Positions 1 through 11,275 of a stretch of DNA of 64,000 nucleotides are shown here, in pieces (within the stretch, counting starts at the first letter, position 1; the number at the start of each line of letters is the position of its first letter). Both the position numbers and the translations under genes were made by a program. Under the pieces are notes generated by a model. The model did not search any database and was not told the origin of the DNA. It worked only from the letters and a program-made list of their open reading frames with translations. The stretch lies in NCBI GenBank assembly GCA_019009955.1, contig CM032233.1, forward strand, positions 115,636,501 to 115,700,500. Reading direction: 5' to 3'. This DNA is from Riptortus pedestris (lineage: Eukaryota > Arthropoda > Insecta > Hemiptera > Alydidae).

Positions 1-986
1 TTCAAGGTTTTGGGTTGAACATCAAAATAAACAGCACTTCACTACAATTATTTATTGATCTACAAGTTTTCCATCTTTTTGATACCTCATCAAGACCATT
101 TTTACATACTCATTCTACTATCTTCTGCTTAATTCTCTTCTTCAGTAACTGTGCTGATTCTCATATATAACTTTTTTTTTTTTTGAACAATTTATATTTT
201 GTATCGATATGTTTCAATTTGTCTTTTAATTTACTCTAAATGTTCATTATTTGTCCTGAATATTCCCATTACATTTAGTCTTTACCTTTGCAATTTTTTT
301 TTTTTATTTTTCCTGCTATCGCATTACATTTGAACGTGCAATAATTAATTCTTCCTAGCTCTATTTGGTGTATAACTTTCCTTTTGTGTCTATTTGATGA
401 TAAATAAGTTCATTTATGAATTGAATCAAAATTTAATTTTCTCAAAATGTTATGTGGTGAGCCTTCTTTCTTGATGTGGGTTGATTAGCAGAATGTAGTA
501 GAACAGTTATGTGATAGCAACTATGTGCTCAAATATCTAAAAATACTCTTAATGAGGCATCAGAAAATGTGAAACCAGTAGAGCAATAAAGAATCGAAGT
601 GAAAGGAGCAATTTATTAAACTGCCCCAAACCCTGAAGAAACAATTTCTAATATTGTGTTTACACTAATGGAAATGTCTGAAGCTTTTGAGTAATTCCGT
701 GGCCAATAATAAATATGAAAATTTGTAAACTAACTTATAAAAAGAAAAAAATAAGTTTAAAATTTAGATTTTTTTTTTACTGGAAAAAAACTATATTGTT
801 ATTGTTTGAGAAATGACTGCTAAAATATATGTTTAAATTATAATTAACTTAAAATTCTAAAAATGGTACTGCCGTTATTAATTAGTGCCTAATTACAATC
901 CTTTCTAATGAGTTATTAAATGAAGGTTATCTGTTACAACTGGCAATTTAATATTATTATTTATTAACATCCATTTTTTTGCAATT

Positions 987-1185
987 ATGGCTAATTTAGA
1001 TGGGTTTTCTCTAGGTTACCACCCTTTTCTAGCCAGGGTGGGACTAAGGATTTTATTTAATGAGTTCATCACTAAATAAATTCCTATTGTCCAGGCGGAA
1101 GTCGAACTCGCCATTCTAGGTTTACCCCATGAGAGTAAAGCAGCGCTTTAACTCACTGGCGAACATGAGCGTTATGGTAATTTAT
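987..1185 (-). repeat. tRNA-derived SINE, diverged copy
   Basis: The segment matches the SINE at 53161-53345 along its length: the TTACC.CCTTTTCTAGCCA block, the GAGT.C.TCACTAAATAAAT block, the B-box region GGCGGAAGTCGAACTCGCC and the CTTTAACTCAC.GGCGAAC A-box side are all recognisable. The B box has several substitutions, so this copy is older. Confidence 0.7.
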
Positions 1186-1770
1186 ATGCAGATAGATTTA
1201 CCAAATAAAATCTTTATTCTGGCATCAAATGGGTGCTAACCTTTAAATAATCTGCACCAACTGTCCTTAGTAAAGTGAGTACAGCTATTATTAAAGTACA
1301 TATAACTTTTAAAAAAAATAAACAAACAATTGTTTTATGAAAATTATAATACAGAAAACATAGTAGTTAATAGAAAACTGATAATTTGATCTGTGCTAGG
1401 TCTTCTATATGTTTGGGAATACTCTAACCTAGTATATTTCCACTCTATAGAAATTCTGAACGTCATAATGGATTCTAAACTTATTGTAGAGCACATTGTT
1501 CATCATTTTGAAAATGCCAGAGGTAGAGTACTTACAACTACAGAACACCTTACCTCTCACACGCCAGTCATTAGTATGGCTCTACACTAGTACCATACAA
1601 AAATACCTGCAGTGGGATTTGTTAATGCAAGGTGGAAAAGTACAGATACCCAATTCTATTTCTTAATAATTTATATGCATTATAATAATGAAATCATTTT
1701 TATTTTTATTCATTTTGTGCATTTTGTTTTATATATGATCATATTTACTTACAATTATTAAGTAAAAAAG

Positions 1771-1872
1771 TGTTGTCATACCTTTCGGTGGAGACCGTCG
1801 TCACTGGCTGATCGTCGAGTACAGCTGGCCGGCAGCCAATGACGACGGTCTCCACCGAAAGGTATGACAACA
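1771..1872. repeat. 102-bp near-perfect GC-rich hairpin
   Basis: Arms 1771-1810 and 1833-1872 are 40 bases each with a single mismatch, around a 22-base loop. Arms begin TGTTGTCATACCTTTCGGTG. The hairpin stands out from the AT-rich surroundings. A 12-bp direct repeat, AAGTAAAAAAGT, lies at 1760-1771 and 1915-1926, so the 143-bp segment between could be an insertion. A related but non-palindromic stretch (ATCGTCGAGT context) occurs near 60485-60540. Confidence 0.85.
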
Positions 1873-2693
1873 GTATTATTTATATTGGCGGTTCTAACCC
1901 TTTATTTGAATTACAAGTAAAAAAGTCTCATGCAGTAACAAATGATAGATTAAAGTTAAAGAATGGTGATGATATAAGTCAGTTTAGGGGATCCATTTTC
2001 TTTTATGTGCAACTTTGAAAAATTTATAAATTATTGCATTGTGAATTAATAATAAATAGAAAGGGACACATTGCTTCTTCAAGTATTATAGCATAAAATT
2101 AGTGAAATACAATATAATTATTTCAAATATATATTTTTACTCCTTCCCAGGGAAATTAGATTTTGCCGATTTCTTATAGTCTTCTACATTTATTTTTAAA
2201 TCTGTTTTAAATTCCCTTTGTATAAGGAAGGCTAAATTTAGTTTTTTTATATAAAATTTACTTTTGTACTTTAATTGTTCTTTTTATTCATGTGAAATGA
2301 ATAATTCCTCATGCATGCCAATTCAAAGACACACATCTGCTTTCCTTTATTTATTTCCATTGGAAATCAAGATTGTGTTCTTGGGAACAGCTCCCCATGT
2401 CTAACCTGTGAACACAACAAAGATTTTCCATATTTATTATTGGGTATACCAATTGGTCAAAGGTGGTAATATATTTTGGTGGAGGTTATTCCAAAGTGAT
2501 GGAAAGATTGTATAGGTGTCATCTGTAAATTATGAACTCAAAGAAAGACTACTAAGGTTTAAAATTAAAATTAATTTCAATTCATAATAATTTTTCTTTA
2601 GAAAACTATTATTGATAACTTCGTACACTTCCCTAAGCACGAAATATCTAAGAATTAAAAATGCTGAGTTCTCCCTAGAAGGCATGAATTATT

Positions 2694-2742
<49 letters not shown>

Positions 2743-5700
2743 ATTAAAATTTTAAACTTTTCTTTAATTCAAATATTTTTCTGACCTTATGCTCTGAAAA
2801 ATGGCACAATCAAACAGGAATTATAGTCTATATATAAAATCCCAGCGTTTTTGTATGTTCATTTACAGTATCTATCTTATTTTTAATTGAGTCCTCGGCT
2901 CTTTCAAATTATCTCCATCTTTTTTAAAAGTGATTTAAGTAGCATTAATTTGTATATAGATTGAATTAGATATTTTATAAATGGATTCATTTGAAAGAGA
3001 GGGGAATAAACATTTTTTATTATGAGGATATTTGAGTACCATTTTTTAATATAAGGCAATTCATTTCTCCTTTTGGGGATCCATTGGTTAGTCCATTTGT
3101 TTTTCACAAAAGAAAGTAAATTATTTATTATTTTGAGTAGTTTTGTTTTGTTGTGTATGTGTGATATTCTTCATATTGATTTTCAAGGTTGTATTATATT
3201 GCCGTCTTAAAAATTGTTTTCACTGAGACTGAAATTTGAGCAACTTTCCCCTTTATTCAATTTTTTTTAAAGCTATACTATGGTTAATCAAAGTAAAACA
3301 CTTCAGTAATATTGCGAATATTTAAAATGGGTGTTATTGTCTATTTTATACCTTCGCTAGAAATTAATTACTTAAAGGTATATATGTATATGTGTGTTTA
3401 AATATGGACATGGATGCATACATATTATTTTAATTTATTTTTATCCTACACACATTATATATCCAGTTCTGAGACTGAATTTGTGTAGCTACTTCTTTAT
3501 TAACTTAAACTTATAATTTAGATACTAATTGGTTTTTGTGCAAGTTAATAGTTATCTATTAAAAAACTTTCTTTTTCTTTTATTTCCTATTTTATATGCT
3601 ATTGTTGAACTGTAATATTTTGTATTTCTTATTTACATGTTTAAAAGGAATATTATTCAAATCAATAATCACAATTTGGTTTTTATTAAATTATTTATTT
3701 CCTGAGATATTTTTCTTATCGTCTTTCTCTTCAATGCCATTTGTTTATTCAACATAGATTCCAATTTGTATATGAGACTTTGATTCGCAGTTTAAAAAAA
3801 TTATTCTCTAATCTCTTTCTTATCTTCTGTACCGAAAATCATTCATTTGTGATATGTAATTTAATATTTTTGTCACTGCAAGTTTTGATAAAACTTAATG
3901 ACTTTACTATCGATTATTAAGTGTATAGAGTATGTATATGAGAAAGAGTTCTCTAAAAAAAATTATATACTTACGTACTACTTTTAACAGTTAAATTCAT
4001 AAGGTTTGGGTTTTCTTTTCTTTTTTTTTTTAATAAAAAGAAAAAGTAATAAAAAAAAAAATATTAACATGTATTTGAAAAGCACTTCACTGTAGTTTTA
4101 TTTTTTATCTTTACTATGTAGTGAGTTGTCTAGTCTGAATCATCATTGTTTATTACACTTAATAAAATATTTTTGTTGCCTGTAAATTTATATTGTAAAT
4201 TTATTTGGTAAACCCTTTATTTCTTTTAACGAACTTCAAACTCTAGGATTAATAAAATGAACTTTCTTGCACAGTTCCCTCAATTTAAAATTCTCCTTCA
4301 TTGGATACATTATCATTGACTTAAGATCTATTTAATATATATAGTGAGAGAATGAGAAACTTTCTTCACCACCTGAACAATATTGATTTTCTCTCATCTT
4401 TACTGAAAAAAAAAAAAAAGATCTTTCAATATAATTACTACATGAATTAGAAAAATTGTTCATGATAAGTATTCACTCTCTCTTGTTTTATGAAGAAGTA
4501 ACATATCAGTCATCCACTGAAAATTAAATTGATATTGTTATCACATGTCATGCATGTTTAATGATTTAATACTTGGTATAAATGCATTTATTAAATGTTT
4601 TAATTCTCCAGTCTTCATGGTTAAACCTTTTAATATGCTTTCTGACATATCAGTTTTATCATTCAGAAACCATTTTCTTTACTTTTTTCTACATTCGAAC
4701 AATAATTTATTTTCATTTGACAAGAGAACAAACAAATTTGATTCATTACTTGGATAGAAACCTTGAAGTAATAGTATTTCTGTTTGTATCTTGGCAAATT
4801 AATAAGTAGACAAAACATTTATCTTGCCATTATTTTAGAATGTAATTTATCTCACTAAAGTGAATATACTTATGTTTTCTAAAGTGAATAATTTAGTGAA
4901 TATTAGTGGATCTGTTTAGGATTTTTCCTAGAGCAGATAATCTAGCTGCTACATTCAAGGGAACTGATCTTTTTATGCGTAATGTTTTCTTTGACGGGCC
5001 ATTTCTGTAGTGTCCATATTAAATTACAAGATTATATACTCATCACATAAGTGTTTTCCATGTTTTATCTTTCTTCTATGTTGGAATCATTTTTCAGAAG
5101 TGGGACCTTCATTTATGGTTAATATATTTTTCCTCAGATGTCTAGGAATATTTGAATCAATTTCTAAAAATCTAAATCTAAAATCATTTTCTGCTAACCC
5201 TGTGTTGACTATTATTATTCGAGATCTCTCTTGAGTATTGAACCTTCATTGTTTTCTGTTTTTAATATGTGTGAGAGTGCATGTATGTGTATGTTTGTAT
5301 ATGTGTATGTATGAGTACAAAGTATTGACATGTTTATTATGAAATGAAAACAGAAATTAGTTATAGTTAATGACAAGAACAATAAAATGTGTGTAATTTT
5401 ATTATATTCATGACTTCATTTCCAAACACAGTCAAATTAAATACCCATGTAAATTATTTATTTATTTTTCCTTGTATTTAATTTTCATTTTGAAAGCAAT
5501 GTAAGTTCTCTCTAAGATACTAAGCTATTTATTTACTTTATTACATAAAACTATAAAAATATAATTAAAATTATGTTAACTTATCTTCAAATCTCTTTAT
5601 TTTAAACGATTTACTAGTAAAAAAAAGTATGCCATATATTAATAATAGTGGTATGCCTGCAGAATCACTTTCAGAAGAGTTGAAGTTCTTCTGAAAAGTG

Positions 5701-6699
5701 TTAAGTTTATTAAGATTTCTTTTGAAGTACTATTTATATAATTTTTAATAGTACTTCCATTTATATGTTGTATAAAGGAGATTACTTTTTGAACATGGAG
5801 TCAAATTTTGTTTTCAAAATTCATCCATTTACTTACCTTTTTGTTTTATCATGTTCTTAAACTTCCAAAATGAATCACATTTAGTTTTTTTTCAGTGCTT
5901 TGTACATGAAGAAGAATAATGGTTTTATACATAACTTCATCATACATTTTCATACTATATTTCCATTCCTTGTGTTCATTTCTTTTGAATATGTCAATAT
6001 TTTTTTTACAATATATGTCTCCTAATTTTTCATTATATAAATACTCTAAATATAGTAATACTCTTAATATAATGCACTATTAATTATAATACGTTTGTTT
6101 GAAATGCAAATACAGCATCACATGTTCTTTCTTTAATCTTGAAGAGTTAGCATTTTGCTTACTGCATTTCCATAAAGTATTAAATTATAAAATTAGTTTA
6201 TATTTTCTTAGTTTTCTTTTATGTTGTGGTTAATGTGCTAAAAATCCATTGTTTGTTGTATTCATTTATGTATTCTAGAGAAATATATAAATTTAAAAAA
6301 GTTTCATAATAAATTCTATATTATGTGTAATTTAATGAAAGGCACTTTGGTCCATGTTAATTGTATAATGTACATATATTGTAAAAAAAAGTTTTACAAT
6401 AAAATAATTTTTTCTCAATATTTTTTTTTTGTTTTATTGAGGACTTACTCTCTATTTTTAAAAAGAATAGTCAATTCAGTATCCAATTTAGAGTCTTCTA
6501 TTCCAAATTTTAAAGTATTTATTACTCATTTTTTGTTTGACATTTGCAATTAGAGTTTCTGGTTTGTTTATGGTATTAATATTTTTGCCATTAAAGTAGA
6601 ATGCTCACTGTCATTCCACCTAGAAATGTTATTCCTCTGATGTTTTCAAATGTGATTTATTATTCTTTTAATAGTATTAACCATTTGAATGTTATTTAG

Positions 6700-7845
6700 T
6701 CGAAGATCAAAAACGGGTTTTTAATTTTTTTTTTAGTTTCAAACACAATTAAATTATTGACAATAATTTATTTAGTAATAAAATTTATTCAGTCTATAAT
6801 GTATGGTTGTATTTTTAACAAACTTTTGCCATTGTTCAAGTATCATCCACATCATAATTCCACGTTAATAAAACCTTTGGTCTTCAGTTCTGAAAAAACT
6901 TGTTTACCATTCAAAAAGTTATGCAAAGAGCGAAATAAATAGTAATCAATAGGAATGAGGTTTGTTGGACTGTGCATTGATTGTGCTAACACATCCCAGG
7001 CAAGCTCCAATAATTATTCTAATAGACAAGGATCTGTGTGACCTTGCGTTCTTATGATGGAATACTATACTCCTCAGGTTTACCAATTCTAGCCGTTTTT
7101 CTTGAAATATTTAGTCCAGTAAATTGTCAAATATACACCTCTGAATTGATAGTCAGGTTGAATGGTAAAATTTCAATTTGGACAATGCCCTTATAATCTC
7201 ACCAAACAGATAGCACACACAGTGCTAACATTTGTGAGCTGATATTTGTTGGTGAATATGGCTTTGATTGTTGTTTGTGCCTGTTCCTTTTCCTTGCTCT
7301 ATGTTCTTTTTCACATCAAATTATTGCAAATCACCCATTTATCATGGCATATAATTAACTGATTAAAAAATGGATTACCTTCATTTCACTTGATCGACAA
7401 ATCACATTGGGTCAGATAAATTTCCTTAAACTGATGTGAAGCCCATACATTAAGCGTTTTTGTATACCCAAGCAGTTTCTAACACTTTTTTTCTATGCGT
7501 GTATGAGATATACCAAGCTTCTCTATGATATTAGTACAGCTGTGACGATCTTCATGGATAATTTACTTGATTTCATTGGCAAGAGCATTCCAATAAAACA
7601 TTTTCCACACAAAATTCACAAGCCAATTTTGATACTGTCTTTCTTTTAAGCGTTTGGAACTGTACAGAGCTCATAACATTATGTGTGTTAGTAATACATT
7701 TTTTCCTTTGTGGATAAAAACAATTATGAATAAATTGGTATAAGGCAAACAGAGTCACAATGTTAATAAATATTTAAAAAAAATGAGAAAATTTCAAAAA
7801 ATCGTACTTTGTGTTCCCACTTTGTACAGAGTGTGAATACTAAAC
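6700..7845 (-). mobile_element. degenerate mariner transposon
   Basis: On the minus strand the region decodes, with many stops and frameshifts, to mariner transposase. Near the high-coordinate end is an N-terminal helix-turn-helix-like part with IHEDRHSCTNIIEKLGISHT. Then come a LSVWWDYKGIVQIEILP-like catalytic stretch (about 7190-7240) and a DYYLFRSLHNFLNGK-like C-terminal motif (about 6880-6960). The order and spacing match a full mariner of about 1.2 kb. No long open frame remains, so it is inactive. Exact termini were not resolved. Confidence 0.7.
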
Positions 7846-8039
7846 TAAACATCCAATCACCAAAATATTTTCATCAAATTATAAGGAGGTATTAAAAGTC
7901 GCAGAACAATAACATTTTCAATAAGTAAACAAAGATCACATTGCTATCACCTACTATTGAAATCCGTAATTATTTAATTTCCAACCCTGTTTAAATAGTT
8001 TTGCTTGATTTCCCGTTCAATTGTTTAATCTGCAGTTTT

Positions 8040-8720
8040 TCTACCAACCTTATCAGTTAATTTTGTACTTGGTGCAACTATTGGCTTAGGGCCACAAAAG
8101 TCACTCATTGCGTCCTCCTTAATCAGTAAGTTGGATTCCTTCTATCCCACTGTGTCCAAGAATATTTCTGCCTCATGCCAAAAGTTCTTTCTAATTTGTC
8201 ACTTCATTCTTCCAACAATTTTTAATCCTGTATAGCTGCCTGTTCTTTAATAATGGCTTGGGTATCTGAGCAGATGTTTTTTCAACAGAAAGAAAAATAT
8301 TGCCAAATCCACTAAAACATTTTCATTTATTCAGGATTATTTTTGTTCTTTCAAAAAATCATCTTGAGGCTAGCTACAGATTGTTACTAAAAAGCCGTAT
8401 CTCCTAACACTTGAACCTCACTAAAGCAGTATAGACATGAAGGTACGATCTGGACTGGACACAGTCATTTGAAAGACTCCCCTAAAATAAATGATTGAAG
8501 TGGACTTGGCCATATTTTTCTTTCTAATGAAAATGATGTCCACCACCAAAATCTCATACCTTCCCCAGATATGCATTTGTTTTCTATTCTTTTCTACAGC
8601 CTTACCAGCTTCTATTATAACTACAATTTCTGCATGAAAAATAGTGATGAATCTTCCTAGTGGTAACATGTTCCTTAACCCTAATACAGTAAGAAAAACA
8701 CTATTATTCACTGCTCCTCA
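8040..8720 (-). pseudogene. LINE ORF2 RNase H-domain remnant
   Basis: The minus-strand frame starting at 8711 contains LPLGRFITIFHAEIVVIIEA, the (Q/H)AE(I) segment of the RNase H domain of arthropod non-LTR retrotransposons. Further on, in other frames, are ICSDTQAIIKEQAAIQD (about 8230-8280, the SD.QA motif) and LLIKEDAMSDFCGPKPIVAP (about 8080-8140, matching the GNE.AD.LA..G....GPEP region). Order and spacing agree, but stops and shifts separate them, so this is a dead copy. Confidence 0.6.
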
Positions 8721-10185
8721 ACCAAAGAACCATATATATAAATTCAGGATACCTTCGATCCTAACTATAAAAAAAACAGTTATAAGCTACAATTCTCTCT
8801 CTCTAGTTTCTTTTTTATATTGTGTCTATAAGACTTGCTCTGTTTTCACTTTGCATCCAACACAATTCAACAGGATTGTTATCTGGTATAGGTAAGTTCC
8901 TCATTACTATTAATATGCCTGCATCTCCTATATTATTCCACGTTACTCTCTAGAGTCCCCACCAGCCTTCTACAGGTCTGCCACACATCTCTCTTTATTG
9001 ACACATGTAGCTCAGTTTATAGGCTAACGTTTGAATACCCACCAACTGCTTCCCTCAACAACTTCTGAGTTGATCAAAATACTAGGGGGGGGGGTGTATC
9101 ATACCCTAGGCATGATCTTGGTTTGGCCCTGTATATCCATATCATAACTTTTGGACTTGTTCTACAGTTTGTGCCCATTAACCTCTTAACAAAAAATAAG
9201 AGAGGTTCTCTTCTTCCAATCATAACATCAATGTGCCATTTCAATTCAATTACCAGTAAAAAAATCCAATGTGATGACCACTTATCTAACCTGCTTAGTT
9301 AACAAAATTTTGAATTAAAACAGAAATGAATGAATGAAAGTTTAACGCTAGCTAGATTTTTTATTTATTTTTGTGATCTTATTTGGTTACAGATTATTTT
9401 CAAGGTCTTTAATACTCTTTTTTACATGCCCTTAAACCTGACATATGGAAAAAATAAAACTTTACTGCCTAGAGTCTCTAGATTAATTAAAACAATTATT
9501 AAACTCACTGATAAAGTTGGAAATGTTGCGGTCCTTCCCTTCCCTTAATGGCGTACTTCCAAGGCAACGTATCATGTATACTCTAAAGGAGTAAAACATG
9601 TATATAAATATTTTACTGATAGGGAGATAGTTCAATAAAAAATTAATCTGGTTACTTTAAATCACTTTATTGTCTGGTGCACTACATGTCTCACCTGAAT
9701 AGTTAATTGTTTAGCGCCTGAATATGTGCTAACAATTAACTTTCAAACTTGGGATTCAAAAGTATAAGTTACAGTTTATCCCAATGGGAGATATTCTGCA
9801 GAGTGGACAAGTCAAATACTTTTAATTTGGCCCTTAAGAAAATAATACATCCATTTTATAAACTCCCCATTACTATAATTCCAGGTATGGCTGAATTATA
9901 TAGGCAGGCATTAGTAGATAGTAGTGATAAGTATAATTTTTAACAGTTCTCATTATCTTATTATAATTCATTTTTTATTATAACAATTTTTTACTAAATT
10001 ATCTCAAAAAGCCACTTCTAAAGAGGAGTTAAATCAGCATTAAAAGTTCTTGCATGAGCTTGAAGAAGCCTGAGACTTAAGAATAGTAACTTATTTTTTT
10101 AAGTTAGCTTCACAATATGAGGAACTGCATGTGTGCCTGCTTCCTATTTCATCATTTCTTTTGGCCACAGTGTTAATCAATAAAA

Positions 10186-10965
10186 GTTTTTCATGCAGGG
10201 GCTGTGTAAACTAAGCAGAATCCCTCGCAAAGTTTAATAATAGTTAAACATACATACTGCTAACACAACACCAACGTGAATATTAAGTGAATAAATACAA
10301 ACGGTAATAAGAAATCTTTCCCCTCCCTTTCCAGCGGGAAGCATCTGAAATGTAAAAACAGGTCAGCCAATGGCTCACCGGAAAGAAAAACAATAACGGA
10401 AACATATCAGAATATAACATATTAATTTTATTGAAAACTATTTACTATATCTAGTACTGTAATTTATATATAAAGAATCAGAATCATTTTTATCTCAATC
10501 AATCAAATTTTAGAAGTCCAAGAATTTAAGACGGGGGGGGGGGGGGGGTCACTAGAACATATTTGCATGTGTCTCGTATAATAGAGGTCTCTGGAAAACA
10601 ATATTTGGTATTTAAGTTTCAAATAATGCGGTTTATTATATAACAGAGTACGGTTTATGTAACACAAGTAAAAGTGCGGGATTACTGGAGGCTGAAAACT
10701 GAAAAATGCAAATATCTCAGTTAATATTCAACATAGAGAATAAATGTATATAACAATATTTATAGTACATTTAATTTACAATAAGATTCATTCTAAAAAT
10801 GTTTTCGTTCCGACGTATAGTAACAGAGATATTTTGAAATTCCTCCCCCCCTAAACCCCCCTCTCCCTGACCTGATTTCAGCCGTTAACGAACTTGATCT
10901 TTCTTTTTACATAAATCGAGTTTGGTAACAATTAAACGATGCGACCGCTAGAGCAGTGACAGACA
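10186..10965 (-). repeat. B-family interspersed repeat, nearly full unit
   Basis: On the minus strand the unit runs from TTTGTCTG..(A/G)CTCTAGCGGTCGC beside a TA array to AGTTTACACAGCCCCTGCAT. Between lie an AAAGATCAAGTTCGTTAACG block, a G-run, GATATTTGCATTTT, and a second G/C-run. It abuts the TA and GA microsatellite and the A-family palindrome at 11008. No open frame longer than a few tens of codons. Confidence 0.75.
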
Positions 10966-10966
10966 A

Positions 10967-11007
<41 letters not shown>

Positions 11008-11010
<3 letters not shown>

Positions 11011-11103
11011 TTTCCTTAAGGGAAATCAGCTATTGAGGTCATACTCATGTCGCAATTTTCAAAATTTTTCTTCAAAGATGATGAAAATGAGGTCTGTTCA
11101 AAA

Positions 11104-11168
<65 letters not shown>

Positions 11169-11275
11169 CAGTTTTGAATGAACCTCATTTTCGTCATCTT
11201 TGAAGAAAAATTTCGAAAATTACGACATGAGTACGACCTCAATAGCTGATTTCCCTTAAGGAAAATCTGCTAAAA
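11008..11275. repeat. A-family palindrome around a TA array
   Basis: Two inverted copies of the A-family arm (consensus TTAGCAGATTTCCCTTAAGG, then GGAAATCAGCTATTGAGG, a GACG.(G)ATTTT segment and GACGAAAATGAGGTCCGTTC) at 11008-11106 and 11166-11275 enclose about 60 bases of TA repeat. The ends carry AGCAGATTTCCC in inverse orientation. No coding capacity. Confidence 0.8.

Larger units (their letters stand above)
1..6699. other. AT-rich DNA upstream of thrombospondin, no gene seen
   Basis: Apart from the SINE at 987-1185, the hairpin at 1771-1872 and TA repeats at 2697-2738, this stretch is AT-rich with only short chance open frames in both strands. No thrombospondin EGF or N-terminal exon was recognised. 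It could be intron or intergenic. Confidence 0.5.

Noticed and set aside
10535..10548. Long G-run, and similar runs at 33525, 35500, 43805 and 44665, as possible quadruplex regulatory sites
   Set aside because: Most recur at the same internal positions of B-family copies, so they are repeat-derived or simple homopolymers with no sign of regulation.
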